A stretch of 64,000 bases of DNA, taken from assembly GCA_016744695.1 (NCBI GenBank), contig JADGDV010000013.1, forward strand, positions 1-64,000, read 5' to 3'. The DNA is from Hahellaceae bacterium (GTDB lineage Bacteria > Pseudomonadota > Gammaproteobacteria > Pseudomonadales > Oleiphilaceae). The translations under genes and the position numbers were made by a program. Positions 1 to 8,982 of the stretch are shown one piece after another. Below the pieces are notes generated by a model. It searched no databases. It saw only the letters and a list, made by a program, of their open reading frames with translations, and was not told where the DNA came from. Every line of letters starts with the position of its first letter. Position 1 is the first letter of the stretch.

Positions 1-64
1 ACTTCATTGTTACTTCGTCTTATCTACACCATGCTCCAAAAAAGAAGTAACAGGTACATTTGTC

Positions 65-532
65 ATGAGCATCAAGAAACAAAAAGGCAGTTTTCAAAAT
101 AACGCCATTCAGGTGAATAGTGGTTTTACATTTATCGAGCTTATAGTTGTTATGCTAATTATTGGTATATTGGCAGCTATAGCCTATCCATCCTATCAAA
201 ATAGTATACAAAAAAGCAGGCGTGTGGAGGCGAAGAGTACACTGATGGAAGCGGCGGCTCGCCAAGAAAAATTCTATAGTCAGCATTTTGAATACGCCAA
301 CACTATGGGGGGAGGCAAACAGAACTTAGGATACGCCTCTAACCCGTTAACCACTGGGAATGGTTTTTATAGTGTGGCGATAGCCGTATCATTAGATGCA
401 GGAAAAGCTATTTCTTACACACTCACAGCAACGGCATTAGGAGCCCAAATAGCCGATAGTTGTGATCAGTTTAGTATTACCAACACAGGAGAAAAAACTG
501 TTGTAGAAGGCTCAAATACTGAGTGCTGGTAA
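65..532 (+). CDS. pilE: Type IV minor pilin, PilE orthologue
   Basis: A class III prepilin of 155 aa that would be cut and methylated by PilD after Gly20 (mature start FTFIEL, Glu25 being Glu5 of the mature pilin) and built into the pilus as a minor subunit. The hydrophobic helix spans about residues 21-45. Two cysteines near the C-terminus (C133, C154) suit the D-region disulfide loop. The AAARQEKFYSQ stretch and the SCDQF / ECW ending resemble P. aeruginosa PilE closely. The leader is long for the family (20 residues). The gene is on the plus strand and meets the pilin gene of the opposite operon with one base between the stop codons. Its promoter lies left of the window or in the first 64 bases. 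Confidence 0.88.
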   Translation: MSIKKQKGSFQNNAIQVNSGFTFIELIVVMLIIGILAAIAYPSYQNSIQKSRRVEAKSTLMEAAARQEKFYSQHFEYANTMGGGKQNLGYASNPLTTGNGFYSVAIAVSLDAGKAISYTLTATALGAQIADSCDQFSITNTGEKTVVEGSNTECW

Positions 533-533
533 A

Positions 534-968
534 TTAATCTCCTGGCCAACCCGCAGCGCCATTCCAAGTTTTAATGCCTGCATTGCTTACAGTAAGGCTT
601 CCATCTCCAGCTTGAGATGTCCCGACTCTAGGGGTTGCTGTTAAGGTATAACTGTTTGCAGCCAATGTAGAGATGCTTAAATCATAAAAAACGGTACCTG
701 TTGCAGGAATAACTGCTGAAAAAATATCAGTATTACCTGCTCCAAATGTTGCATCTCGCCCATTCGTGCCCGCTGTATATGAATAATTGTTGCGAGTTTT
801 AAATCGTTCCATCGCCTCAGAGGCATTCATCATTACACCCATGGCAGCAGCTCGACGAGTTTTAGTACCATGATCTTGGTAAGCAGGGTAAGCGATAGAA
901 GCTAAAACACCAATAATTGCGATGACTATCATCAATTCAATTAAGGAAAAGCCTTTAATTTTATTCAT
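534..968 (-). CDS. Type IV pilin-like protein (PilE-like), last gene of the minor-pilin operon
   Basis: A 144-aa type IV prepilin with a short leader (MNKIKG), cleavage after Gly6, Glu11 as the conserved Glu5, and the hydrophobic helix at residues 7-30. It contains no cysteine, so it lacks the C-terminal disulfide loop of PilE and of the plus-strand pilin beside it. The C-terminal half (YTLTATPR..., GSLTVSNAGIKTWN) resembles PilE-family proteins. It follows pilY1 on the minus strand, in the place of pilE in P. aeruginosa, after an 85-bp gap holding a strong stem-loop. An AGG ribosome binding site lies 8 bases before the ATG. The pilin class is certain; which minor pilin it is is not. Confidence 0.85.
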   Translation of the reverse strand: MNKIKGFSLIELMIVIAIIGVLASIAYPAYQDHGTKTRRAAAMGVMMNASEAMERFKTRNNYSYTAGTNGRDATFGAGNTDIFSAVIPATGTVFYDLSISTLAANSYTLTATPRVGTSQAGDGSLTVSNAGIKTWNGAAGWPGD

Positions 969-987
969 TAGTAATACCTGATTTGTG

Positions 988-1025
988 AACTATTAAGAAA
1001 GAAGCTTCCTTCTTCCTTAATAGTT
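988..1025 (-). other. Long stem-loop between pilY1 and the downstream pilin gene
   Basis: An inverted repeat with a 10-bp outer arm (AACTATTAAG / CTTAATAGTT), one A-C mismatch, a 6-bp inner arm (AAGAAG / CTTCTT) and a 4-base loop. No uridine tract follows on either strand, so it does not look like a simple intrinsic terminator. It lies within the operon, so an mRNA processing, stability or partial-attenuation role is an inference. Confidence 0.6.
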
Positions 1026-1053
1026 AATCTATTCATAAATTATGATCAGACGA

Positions 1054-4000
1054 CTAACGTCGCTTATGTCGACCATATACTTGCATAGGCTTACCAGATG
1101 GAGGTGGTGGTGTATCAAGAATCACATTACTATCCGTTACAATTACACTACCTTCTGTAACCAATAAACTAGCTCCTGTAGATATGCCGGGAGCGGTTGG
1201 TGTGTAACGGTCTTCTTTAACAGGGTTCAATGGGTCGCCTACAACCAAGGGGCGCCCATCAGTTACATTAACCATATAAGACAAGCTACTTCCTTCTGAT
1301 GCGGCACAAGCACTCGCAGCAGATCCCTTTGCAGCCGGAACATAGGTACTAAAAATAACCGTATTATTCAGGGTTATTGAAGGCGCTACTACTTTTTCAC
1401 CGGTAAATCCTATTATTGAAAGATCTAGATACCAGCCTTTTTGCTCAGCTCTTGCTTTCGATGCTGCGCCATCTCCAGCAAGTGTTCCAGCACTCGATCC
1501 TGCAGCATCTCCAGCAGCGGTTCCTGCAATAGTAGCCTCTATATTAGCAGCGACAACAGCTGCCGCGTCTGCATCAACATGGCTAGCGCCTCCGGCTACC
1601 TCTGCAGCATATACGGAATAATACTCAGAGCTGTAGGCTTCATTATACGCCGTTTCATAAGCCTTATCATACGCGTCGTCATACTCTTGAGTTCCAGCAA
1701 TAAGCGCATCTTTAGCATCTGTTCTAGCTGTATCGACACCCGCAGAACTATCAATAGCTGCTGCGGCATCAGCTTCAGTAAGTGCCACGGACACATCAGC
1801 TAAGTCACTCAACGATATATCTGCGTCAAAAACAGGTCCATTTAGAACACCAAGGTCTTTCATTACATAAAAGTGCTCTTCTGTCTCTGAGTTAAGAGGA
1901 TGCGCCCTATAACCAGAACCGATAGCCATAGCTACATATTTCTCGCCATTAGGTCGAATAACTAGAGATAGGTCTGGCGCATAATAAAAACGTCGATTTC
2001 CTTCAACAGTATTTTCATTGAGGTGAGCAATGCGCCCGCCCACAGCAAAGTCTGAGGCCCCCTTGTTTTCCTTATTTATATCAAAGCGAAATAATTGTGC
2101 CGCCGTATCAGAGGCATAAATAGTATCAACAAGACCATCATTAGATAAGTCAAGGGTTCGAACATCGGCTGGAATACTATTGGTTAGCTTTGTTTTAGCT
2201 GCAGGTACCGAACTAGCCGTAGGCGCAACTGCATTTATTTTGGCACTCCATAAGCGAGCCCCTGTTAAGGCATCGGCAACAAAGACTGTCCGTCCCACAC
2301 TATCGCTGATAGGCAGTCCTCCTTCAGTATCCTGGCTATCATCATAGCCCCCACCAAAAATAATTACTTTCTTTGGAGTAGAAACACCATTCCACTGAAT
2401 TTTACCCGCATTCACTTTCGACCATGTTTCACCTAACTCAGCAAAGTCACCCGATCCACCTTCAATAACAAACAGTAATTTTGGTGCATCTTTTTTGGAG
2501 ATATCAATCGCATAATAATTACTTCCTCCACGCCGCATCCCTACATACATAATAGCCGTTTCAGTTTCATCTACTTTAGCATCATGATCAGTATCTTCAT
2601 GCAATACACTAATAGAACCATCTAGTCCATACGGGTGTTTCACCCCGTTAATTTCCTGCTGGTAAATACGTAGGTTACTCAACAATGTCTTAGGTATAAA
2701 AGACCACATTTCATTGCCATTGCTGGTATTAATATTATGCAAATACCCTTGATTAGTTCCCACAAATACTCGAGATTCACCCGCAGTAGTCGTATTATCG
2801 TAAGTTACAATTATTGGACGAGAGTGCAATGGATCACCCATTTCTCTTCGGGCTTCAGTTGTATTGCTGTCCTCATCAACATCATTGACATCAAGACCTC
2901 GCGCCCATTTCAATACATTCGAACGCTCTGTGGCATCAGAGACTCCCAAAAGTGAAGTAGTAATATCAGCATTGCTCTCATTTACTGCATTTTTTACATT
3001 AGTTAAAACGTTAGAGCTACCCATATTAGTATAGACATTACGACTTGTAGTTAAGCGATAAGCCACACCACCTATACCCACTTCATTACCATCTACAGTC
3101 GGGGCATTCCAGAAGCTAACGGCATCACTTGTAAAACTGCCGTTTGCGTCAACAGCGTCCTTACCATCTGTACCATCCGTACCATAATCAACAATAGCGT
3201 TAGTATCTGCGTCAAAGCGATAGCGCTTCAAGTTACCAGGCCATACGACATCATCATTAGGTTTAAATAATGAAAAGTATAACTCGTCGGCATTAGTCAA
3301 ACGATTAAACTGGTTAACCGTGACTCCCGCAGAAACAAACGAAGATGTGGTACTCAAAGTTCCGGTAAGGATCTCTTCAAATGCTTTTGTTAGTTCCCCA
3401 GCAGTAGTAGCCGTATAACTACCACCACCACCAGCTGCTGCAATTTCATCTAGCAAGGCAATATTGGAGCCAAAACTAATCGTATGCGTTATGACCTTTT
3501 GATCTCCTGCATGCGCTGAACTCTGGTCGGTTGAGGATAGAAATGTAGCGAGGTCCTTTGAACACTCTTTACCACTATCGGAAGAGCTACAAGCTGTACC
3601 AGTAATATTTTCTATAATACTCGCTGTTTCTGAACCATGAGAGTTAGGCTGGCCATCAGACAAAAATACAATATGGTTCGTATTTGTTTCACAGACCCCT
3701 GAAATAGGGCTGATATAACTTGCACCCGTTATAGTCTCCGCAGCACAATCACTATCACTGGAGTCTGTTCCTGGGCACCCTGATGGTATTGTATGCGAGC
3801 CACCCGTCCATGAGTCTGGATGACTAACACGGAACTGCCTGCTACCTGTAACCCCACTAGAGTTGCGGTTATCACCTCGAGCAGCGCCAAAGGTTACATC
3901 GCCAGCGCCATAATACAAGGCCGCTTCGGCCAAAGTACCACTAATAGGGGTGTAACCAGAATGTGTAAAATCATTAACAATATCTTGTAAACGTTTTCTG

Positions 4001-5790
4001 ACCGTTACGCCACCTACAACATAAGAACCAGTATAATTAATTCTCAAAATCGCTGATTTACCAGGACTACTATCATAAGAGTAAAGCTTGCCCCCATCAG
4101 AACCAGGATGTTCCAATGCGAATGCCATACTGTTTTCGCTTGCCCAATTTGTACGATTAACAATTTCTTGTACTAAACTTGCAATATTGGGTGTCTCCAA
4201 TACGTCATTTGGCGTCCATGCAGGCTCAGACCAGCTCACAACAGGCGTGCTATCGCTTCGGCTAGATATATCATATTTAGGCGACGTTTTAAACTGACCC
4301 GGATTATCTTCATCAATATGATAAATGCGAGAGTTCAAGGCACTTGAACGGCCTTCTGATGCAGTAAAAGAAATACTTGCAGAGCTAATTGTTGCTCCCT
4401 GAGGAATATTAATATCGTTAAATCGAAGTCCCGTCCACCAATCCGTTTTAACGGTTAAAGTATTACCTGTCTTTACCGTACCATCAGGCTTTTCTTTAGC
4501 ATCATCTTTATTTCCGTTAATCTGTTTAACTATAGATGCATTAACACAACCACCTACTGCACTTGCATTGTCAAATTCAACTACCAAACGGGGTACAGAA
4601 CCGGGATCTTTATCAAAAGAAGCAAATCTACGCGTCCCTGTTCCTGAGAAGATAAAGCTCATAGGGTTGCCACCACACCAACCGGTGAGATCAACGACCT
4701 CTTGAACTACATTTTTAATCTCAGGCGTTCGGTAAGTGCTGCCATTACTCCAATCTCCCACCGATCCCCACGTCGCTTGAGCGCTGGTTTTTGCCCTAGT
4801 ACTAATATCAACGGGTGCGACACTGAACGTTGGAGAATTAATTGTTTTTTGAGCATGGATCACAAGGTCGGTTTGAACCGTATCTGAATTTGCAGCAACA
4901 AACTCAATATACGCTGAAGTAATTGTTGCTCCACTTGGAATGTCAACTGTATTAAAGCGTAAGCCAACCAATTGCGATGCTGCCACGGGTGGTGTTACAA
5001 CACCTCCATCAAAACTTGCAGTAATAGAAACACTATTAAAGTTACTATAAGCAAACACCGTAATATAGTACGTTCCCACTGAGGGTGATGCTATAATGCA
5101 CACCTCTGAGCTATCTCCAGTATAACCCCTGCAATCATAACTACCACTGCTAGCCGCGCTTCCATACTTTATATAAAGATCGGCATCACCTGAGCCACTA
5201 CCTATAGTTTCGATTTTTAAATTACTAGCTCCTGGAGTCACATTAATGGTGTAGGTCACAAAATCATTGCCTGAAGTATCTGGTACTGCTTCAGTAACAC
5301 CGTTTACCAAACCATCTGCTACATAATCAGTCATAGATATAACGCCGCCACTCAAATTAACCGGCGCCAAAGGGATAGTTAAATTTTCAACGGCATCATC
5401 ACTACCCTGTTCTACGGAGGATGTAACCTTTGGTTCAGAAGCAGAGTCATCAATGTAACGAACAGGGTAAAGAACCGGGCCGCCATTGTTATCGTAATTA
5501 TCAGGCGAGGAATACCTCATCATCCCTACGTTCACATTACTCATAGAGCCAATTAAGTCTACCAATGATTCCTGTAAGACCTCCAAGCGATCTTTGCCAG
5601 TATTACCCACTTCAGTACTCATACTGCCTGAAGTATCCATAACAAAAAGGATATTAGGTATAATCGACGAAGTGTTAGCACCAAAATAAATTTCGGTATC
5701 ATCGGCCTGAACACTAAAGCCCAGTCCCATGGTGTAGAAAAAGGCAAAGATTAATGATGCCAATTTACTGTTAAGCTGCCTGATATTCAT
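1054..5790 (-). CDS. pilY1: PilY1, type IV pilus tip adhesin / biogenesis factor
   Basis: A 1578-aa exported protein (P. aeruginosa PilY1 is about 1160 aa) that primes pilus assembly with the minor pilins and acts in adhesion and surface sensing. A signal peptide covers residues 1 to about 29. A VWA domain starts at about residue 45 with the MIDAS motif DTSGSMS (52-58) and is interrupted at about 115-592. The interruption contains a PPC-like beta domain (about 175-260) and two tandem jelly-roll-like domains sharing a GLRFN..DIP.GATI signature (about 271-410 and 450-590). The VWA fold then resumes with YTPISGT and FLSDGQPN (about 611-716). A PilY1 beta-propeller follows, with a putative Ca2+ loop DLSNDGLVD. 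About 130 Ala- and Tyr-rich residues (about 1320-1450) are inserted just before GWYLDL. The gene lies between pilX and a pilin gene. Confidence 0.95.
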   Translation of the reverse strand: MNIRQLNSKLASLIFAFFYTMGLGFSVQADDTEIYFGANTSSIIPNILFVMDTSGSMSTEVGNTGKDRLEVLQESLVDLIGSMSNVNVGMMRYSSPDNYDNNGGPVLYPVRYIDDSASEPKVTSSVEQGSDDAVENLTIPLAPVNLSGGVISMTDYVADGLVNGVTEAVPDTSGNDFVTYTINVTPGASNLKIETIGSGSGDADLYIKYGSAASSGSYDCRGYTGDSSEVCIIASPSVGTYYITVFAYSNFNSVSITASFDGGVVTPPVAASQLVGLRFNTVDIPSGATITSAYIEFVAANSDTVQTDLVIHAQKTINSPTFSVAPVDISTRAKTSAQATWGSVGDWSNGSTYRTPEIKNVVQEVVDLTGWCGGNPMSFIFSGTGTRRFASFDKDPGSVPRLVVEFDNASAVGGCVNASIVKQINGNKDDAKEKPDGTVKTGNTLTVKTDWWTGLRFNDINIPQGATISSASISFTASEGRSSALNSRIYHIDEDNPGQFKTSPKYDISSRSDSTPVVSWSEPAWTPNDVLETPNIASLVQEIVNRTNWASENSMAFALEHPGSDGGKLYSYDSSPGKSAILRINYTGSYVVGGVTVRKRLQDIVNDFTHSGYTPISGTLAEAALYYGAGDVTFGAARGDNRNSSGVTGSRQFRVSHPDSWTGGSHTIPSGCPGTDSSDSDCAAETITGASYISPISGVCETNTNHIVFLSDGQPNSHGSETASIIENITGTACSSSDSGKECSKDLATFLSSTDQSSAHAGDQKVITHTISFGSNIALLDEIAAAGGGGSYTATTAGELTKAFEEILTGTLSTTSSFVSAGVTVNQFNRLTNADELYFSLFKPNDDVVWPGNLKRYRFDADTNAIVDYGTDGTDGKDAVDANGSFTSDAVSFWNAPTVDGNEVGIGGVAYRLTTSRNVYTNMGSSNVLTNVKNAVNESNADITTSLLGVSDATERSNVLKWARGLDVNDVDEDSNTTEARREMGDPLHSRPIIVTYDNTTTAGESRVFVGTNQGYLHNINTSNGNEMWSFIPKTLLSNLRIYQQEINGVKHPYGLDGSISVLHEDTDHDAKVDETETAIMYVGMRRGGSNYYAIDISKKDAPKLLFVIEGGSGDFAELGETWSKVNAGKIQWNGVSTPKKVIIFGGGYDDSQDTEGGLPISDSVGRTVFVADALTGARLWSAKINAVAPTASSVPAAKTKLTNSIPADVRTLDLSNDGLVDTIYASDTAAQLFRFDINKENKGASDFAVGGRIAHLNENTVEGNRRFYYAPDLSLVIRPNGEKYVAMAIGSGYRAHPLNSETEEHFYVMKDLGVLNGPVFDADISLSDLADVSVALTEADAAAAIDSSAGVDTARTDAKDALIAGTQEYDDAYDKAYETAYNEAYSSEYYSVYAAEVAGGASHVDADAAAVVAANIEATIAGTAAGDAAGSSAGTLAGDGAASKARAEQKGWYLDLSIIGFTGEKVVAPSITLNNTVIFSTYVPAAKGSAASACAASEGSSLSYMVNVTDGRPLVVGDPLNPVKEDRYTPTAPGISTGASLLVTEGSVIVTDSNVILDTPPPPSGKPMQVYGRHKRR

Positions 5791-5840
5791 AATAGACTCC
5801 AGCCATTCAAGTTATTCATTCTATATGTTTGTTTAAAAAT

Positions 5841-6554
5841 TCAGTTTGAAAATACGTCCTCGCAATGCACCGGTCGCCGCCACCGAATCCATTGATCAAC
5901 ATAAACAATCGCTTCTCCACCCGTTCCAACCGTTGGTTTTTTATCGCCATCGCGGTCTAACCATGCAGCCCCTTCAACATAGGCTTTGATACAACCTGGA
6001 CCTGCGTCACCACTATTACTTAAAGAAGTTGCCATTCCCGCCCCACAAAAAGCAGCGTGACAACCCGCAAAATATGCCTGCGTTCTAGCTCTAATTGGTG
6101 CAGCATTATTCGTTGATCGCTGAATAGAAACGGAACAGTCAGCACCATCAACATTTACGCCGTTAGAATCCACACAATGACTAACCGCGTTGGCTGCATT
6201 CAACACTAGAGGCTCTTGAACTGACCCTGTTCCGGTTGAACTGATCATCGTGGCCCACCATGTATCACGAAGAATATTACCACTAACACCAAGAGGGGCT
6301 CCTCCAGCATTGGCAAAATCTGTAAATGAACCATTAGCAACTATGCCTGCATCAACAATATAAGCATCACTGGCTGCTTGAGCTGCATTACTAGTAATAG
6401 ACAGTAAATGATTATTGCCTGCCATTTTTTCCTGAAGCGCACCCGTTGACAAAATAACAATACCAATCATTGTTATTACACCTAAAAAGACCAAGCTGGT
6501 TAGCAATACCGCGCCTTGTTGTTTTTTAATATATGCTCTGGTATACATAAACAC
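5841..6554 (-). CDS. pilX: PilX, type IV pilus minor pilin
   Basis: A 237-aa prepilin of the PilX family, part of the minor-pilin priming complex at the pilus tip. The leader ends KKQQG and cleavage after Gly14 leaves AVLLTSLVFL. The helix is followed by the PilX hallmark LQEKMAGN (about residues 40-47). Position 5 of the mature protein is Thr rather than Glu, as is usual for PilX- and GspK-like tip subunits. Several cysteines in the globular domain suggest disulfides. It sits 6 bp after pilW and 50 bp before pilY1 and is probably cotranscribed with both. Confidence 0.9.
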   Translation of the reverse strand: MFMYTRAYIKKQQGAVLLTSLVFLGVITMIGIVILSTGALQEKMAGNNHLLSITSNAAQAASDAYIVDAGIVANGSFTDFANAGGAPLGVSGNILRDTWWATMISSTGTGSVQEPLVLNAANAVSHCVDSNGVNVDGADCSVSIQRSTNNAAPIRARTQAYFAGCHAAFCGAGMATSLSNSGDAGPGCIKAYVEGAAWLDRDGDKKPTVGTGGEAIVYVDQWIRWRRPVHCEDVFSN

Positions 6555-6560
6555 CGCCTT

Positions 6561-7364
6561 CTACTCAAATTTATTAGTGGTAAGACTTGAAACGGTTAAT
6601 AAAATACGTAATCGTCTATCGTTATAAGCTAAAGCGGGCTCATTAAATAACGTATAGTTTCTAGTTACATTTTCATCATAAGCATTACGTTCTTCACTTC
6701 TTAATAAGACTGCATATTTAACAGCCATTAACGTAGCTGTATTAGTATCCCAATTATAGGCCTCGATATACCTGTCGATAATACCATCACGATCTTTTAT
6801 CGCGGTGCCCGATGTATAAGGCATGCCCGCTGCATCAGAATCATCAAGACCATATAAAACCTGAAAACTTTCAACATCATTCAGAAGAACGGCAGGTTGG
6901 GTAACAATATTCCCTCTGCACATAAAATTGCCATTCTGAACAAAGTAAGTATTCGTCACAACACCAAGATTCCCTGAATTTACCACTCCACCAAGGCAGT
7001 CAGTCAAACCAGTATATGAAACCTGAATCTGGTCACATCGGTTAGTAAGGTACGCCGTTTCTGCTACATCACAAACATTAGCGCTTTCTTCTGATGATCC
7101 CGCGCCGACAATTACGCCTGAATCAATGGTAAAGGCTACAGAGGGGTCTACCCAACCTGCACGCTCAATTTCTTCAGACAGGTAATTACTCAGAAACCTC
7201 GCTCGTTCCTGAGTATCAGCAATAGAGCGGGTTAAACTACTTGTTTGAGAGGCCGATAAAAAAACATTGATCGCACCGCCCAATAAAAATAAACCCAGCG
7301 TAGCGCCAATCATCAGCTCAACAAGGGTATACCCTGCTTGTTTTTGAATAATTTGTTTATTCAT
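6561..7364 (-). CDS. pilW: PilW, type IV pilus minor pilin
   Basis: A 267-aa class III prepilin with leader MNKQIIQKQAG, cleavage before Tyr12 (YTLVELMIG) and the conserved Glu at mature position 5. The hydrophobic helix is followed by the PilW-type segment QERARFLSNYLSEEIERAGW, in which NYLSEEIERAGW is the family hallmark. The gene starts 2 bp after pilV and ends 6 bp before pilX, so translational coupling is likely. Its length and domain order are normal for PilW. In known systems it joins PilV, PilX, FimU, PilE and PilY1 in the complex that starts and caps the pilus. Confidence 0.92.
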   Translation of the reverse strand: MNKQIIQKQAGYTLVELMIGATLGLFLLGGAINVFLSASQTSSLTRSIADTQERARFLSNYLSEEIERAGWVDPSVAFTIDSGVIVGAGSSEESANVCDVAETAYLTNRCDQIQVSYTGLTDCLGGVVNSGNLGVVTNTYFVQNGNFMCRGNIVTQPAVLLNDVESFQVLYGLDDSDAAGMPYTSGTAIKDRDGIIDRYIEAYNWDTNTATLMAVKYAVLLRSEERNAYDENVTRNYTLFNEPALAYNDRRLRILLTVSSLTTNKFE

Positions 7365-7366
7365 TA

Positions 7367-8161
7367 TTAAGGCACCAGATCAATCGCGACACAGTCACGG
7401 GTTATTGGTAAATTAAGCTCATCGGCTGCGTAGCAGCGGCTATTAGTGTTGTCAGTATCCAAATCAGACTCACCGCCTTCTGTACGGGTTGCACCTTTTA
7501 ACCATGAAACATAAATAGTGTGGTGGGAGCCTGGGCTACACGTATCGTTATCCAGACCAACCAAGGGTACCGTTGCATCAGGAAATGCTGGGTCAGGCTC
7601 AAAATAGCGATGTTTATCATCGTAAGGATTAACCCTTGGGTTAATCTGCCCCGTTATATACGCAATCCTGGCACTTGCAATCTGATCTTTATCAGCGCAA
7701 GTTACATGCACGGTGCCTGAAGGCAACACCTGCCTTGCAGTATCACACACATCCCACACATCATAGGCTGCCATTTCTTGTTCGTCACAGGCATTACGTA
7801 CCGTTGGTGCTGCAGAGTTTGCAGCAGGTAATGCAGAGCAATTCGGTGCAGGTCGTACGACAGCGCATATATGCCCTGTCGTTGCATTAGCACTTACATA
7901 TAAATTAAGATCTCCAGGAGAGCCTGCTTTGGCTGTCGCTCTAGTATCCCAGTTAACATAAGTACGATTAGCACGCATTCGAGAAGCAATATCTTGAGCA
8001 ATGATTGTTGCCTGGCTTTTAAAATAGCCTTCCTGGTTATTGTTAATCGCTGTAAGTTGTAATGCAGCAAAACCTAGCAAGCCAACAGCTAAAATAAACA
8101 CCGACACAAGGACCTCTATTAAGGTAAACCCTGCTATTTTTGAAGGTCGCGTTATAATCAT
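7367..8161 (-). CDS. pilV: PilV, type IV pilus minor pilin
   Basis: A 264-aa prepilin. The leader ends KIAG and the mature N-terminus is FTLIEVLVSVFILAVGLLG, very typical of PilV, with Glu at mature position 5. The conserved stretch after the helix (about residues 45-60, SQATIIAQDIASRMRANR) is the PilV family marker. The globular part carries several Cys residues that could form disulfides. It is the second gene of the fimU-pilV-pilW-pilX-pilY1 operon, starting 39 bp after the preceding gene and ending 2 bp before pilW. An AGAGAG sequence upstream of the ATG may serve as ribosome binding site. Confidence 0.92.
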   Translation of the reverse strand: MIITRPSKIAGFTLIEVLVSVFILAVGLLGFAALQLTAINNNQEGYFKSQATIIAQDIASRMRANRTYVNWDTRATAKAGSPGDLNLYVSANATTGHICAVVRPAPNCSALPAANSAAPTVRNACDEQEMAAYDVWDVCDTARQVLPSGTVHVTCADKDQIASARIAYITGQINPRVNPYDDKHRYFEPDPAFPDATVPLVGLDNDTCSPGSHHTIYVSWLKGATRTEGGESDLDTDNTNSRCYAADELNLPITRDCVAIDLVP

Positions 8162-8200
8162 TAAACAACTCTCTTCTGTATTAATATTATTTTCACAGTC

Positions 8201-8776
8201 TTAAGGGGCGCAAGCTGTTTCAATTTGAGCCACTCTAACACCACCACTCACATTAACAGTCAGTTCCCGGCCCAAGCCGCCACTGTCACAAATTCGTAGA
8301 TTAAACACAGGGCCATTACCGACGAGGTCATTACGTCGACCAGATTCAAGAAAGCTGATATCTGCAATATTCGTAATTGTAAGGCGATCAAGCCCTTCAA
8401 ATACCTTAATAACTCTGGTCTTTCCACCCGCATCAACGTACGTAACAGCCCAGCCGTTCACCCAATTACCACCAGCATCAAATTGGATTTCTCCATCTCC
8501 GTCAAGATCCGCGGTGCCATTGGCTTTAAGTTTAGGGGTTCCCGACCTGAGGTCTGTAGGCATACCTCGTATAATTGCTTCACTGCGCGCAAATGAAATT
8601 GCCCCCTTCAGACTATCAGCCGCCTTGGTTAAACGCCCCTGAGTCATTGTTCGCTGATAAGAAGGCACAGCCAGTGATACAAGAATACCTAAAACAATCA
8701 TGGTGATCATTAATTCAAGCAGTGTAAAACCCTGCTGATTTTTTTGACGACAATTAATATATTTTTTCATAATCAT
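8201..8776 (-). CDS. fimU: GspH/FimT-family minor pilin (FimU/FimT type)
   Basis: A 191-aa prepilin with leader up to QQG16, mature start FTLLELMITMIVLGIL and the conserved Glu. The region after the helix (LKGAISFARSEAIIRG, about residues 58-73) and the C-terminal ICDSGGLGRELTVNVSGGVRV are typical of the GspH/FimT domain. Position at the head of the pilV-pilW-pilX-pilY1 operon corresponds to fimU of P. aeruginosa. FimU and FimT are hard to separate by eye, so the symbol is positional. Two ATGs six bases apart (codons 1 and 3) are both possible starts; neither has a strong ribosome binding site. The operon promoter should lie in the ~170 bp upstream, where I could not define boxes with confidence. 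Confidence 0.82.
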   Translation of the reverse strand: MIMKKYINCRQKNQQGFTLLELMITMIVLGILVSLAVPSYQRTMTQGRLTKAADSLKGAISFARSEAIIRGMPTDLRSGTPKLKANGTADLDGDGEIQFDAGGNWVNGWAVTYVDAGGKTRVIKVFEGLDRLTITNIADISFLESGRRNDLVGNGPVFNLRICDSGGLGRELTVNVSGGVRVAQIETACAP

Positions 8777-8946
8777 TATTTAGCGTTCTTCAAGGCAAAG
8801 TTACAACCATTGTAAGATAAGTGGTCTTTTTAAAAAGATAGGCGGTAAGATTTACATTCAACCTATCAATAATGGTAGGTTATATTTGAGAAAATGAAGT
8901 GTAAATGGTGCAGATAGAGAAATAAAAAAAGAAAAACTATGATAAT

Positions 8947-8974
8947 AAAGACATGCCTAACGAAGCATGTCTTT
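8947..8974 (-). terminator. Putative terminator after the small four-cysteine protein gene
   Basis: A perfect 10-bp stem (AAAGACATGC / GCATGTCTTT) with an 8-base loop lies 8 bp beyond the stop codon of the minus-strand gene at 8983. The tail after the stem on the minus strand is U-rich but interrupted (ATTATCATAGTTTTTC), so strength is uncertain. Confidence 0.6.
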
Positions 8975-8982
8975 ATGTATGG

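Noticed and set aside
1441..1803. A 120-codon open frame opposite pilY1, rich in Ser and Cys
   Set aside because: It is the antisense image of the Ala-rich repeat of PilY1; the low-complexity GCN codons open the other frames. There is no ribosome binding site and no recognisable protein.
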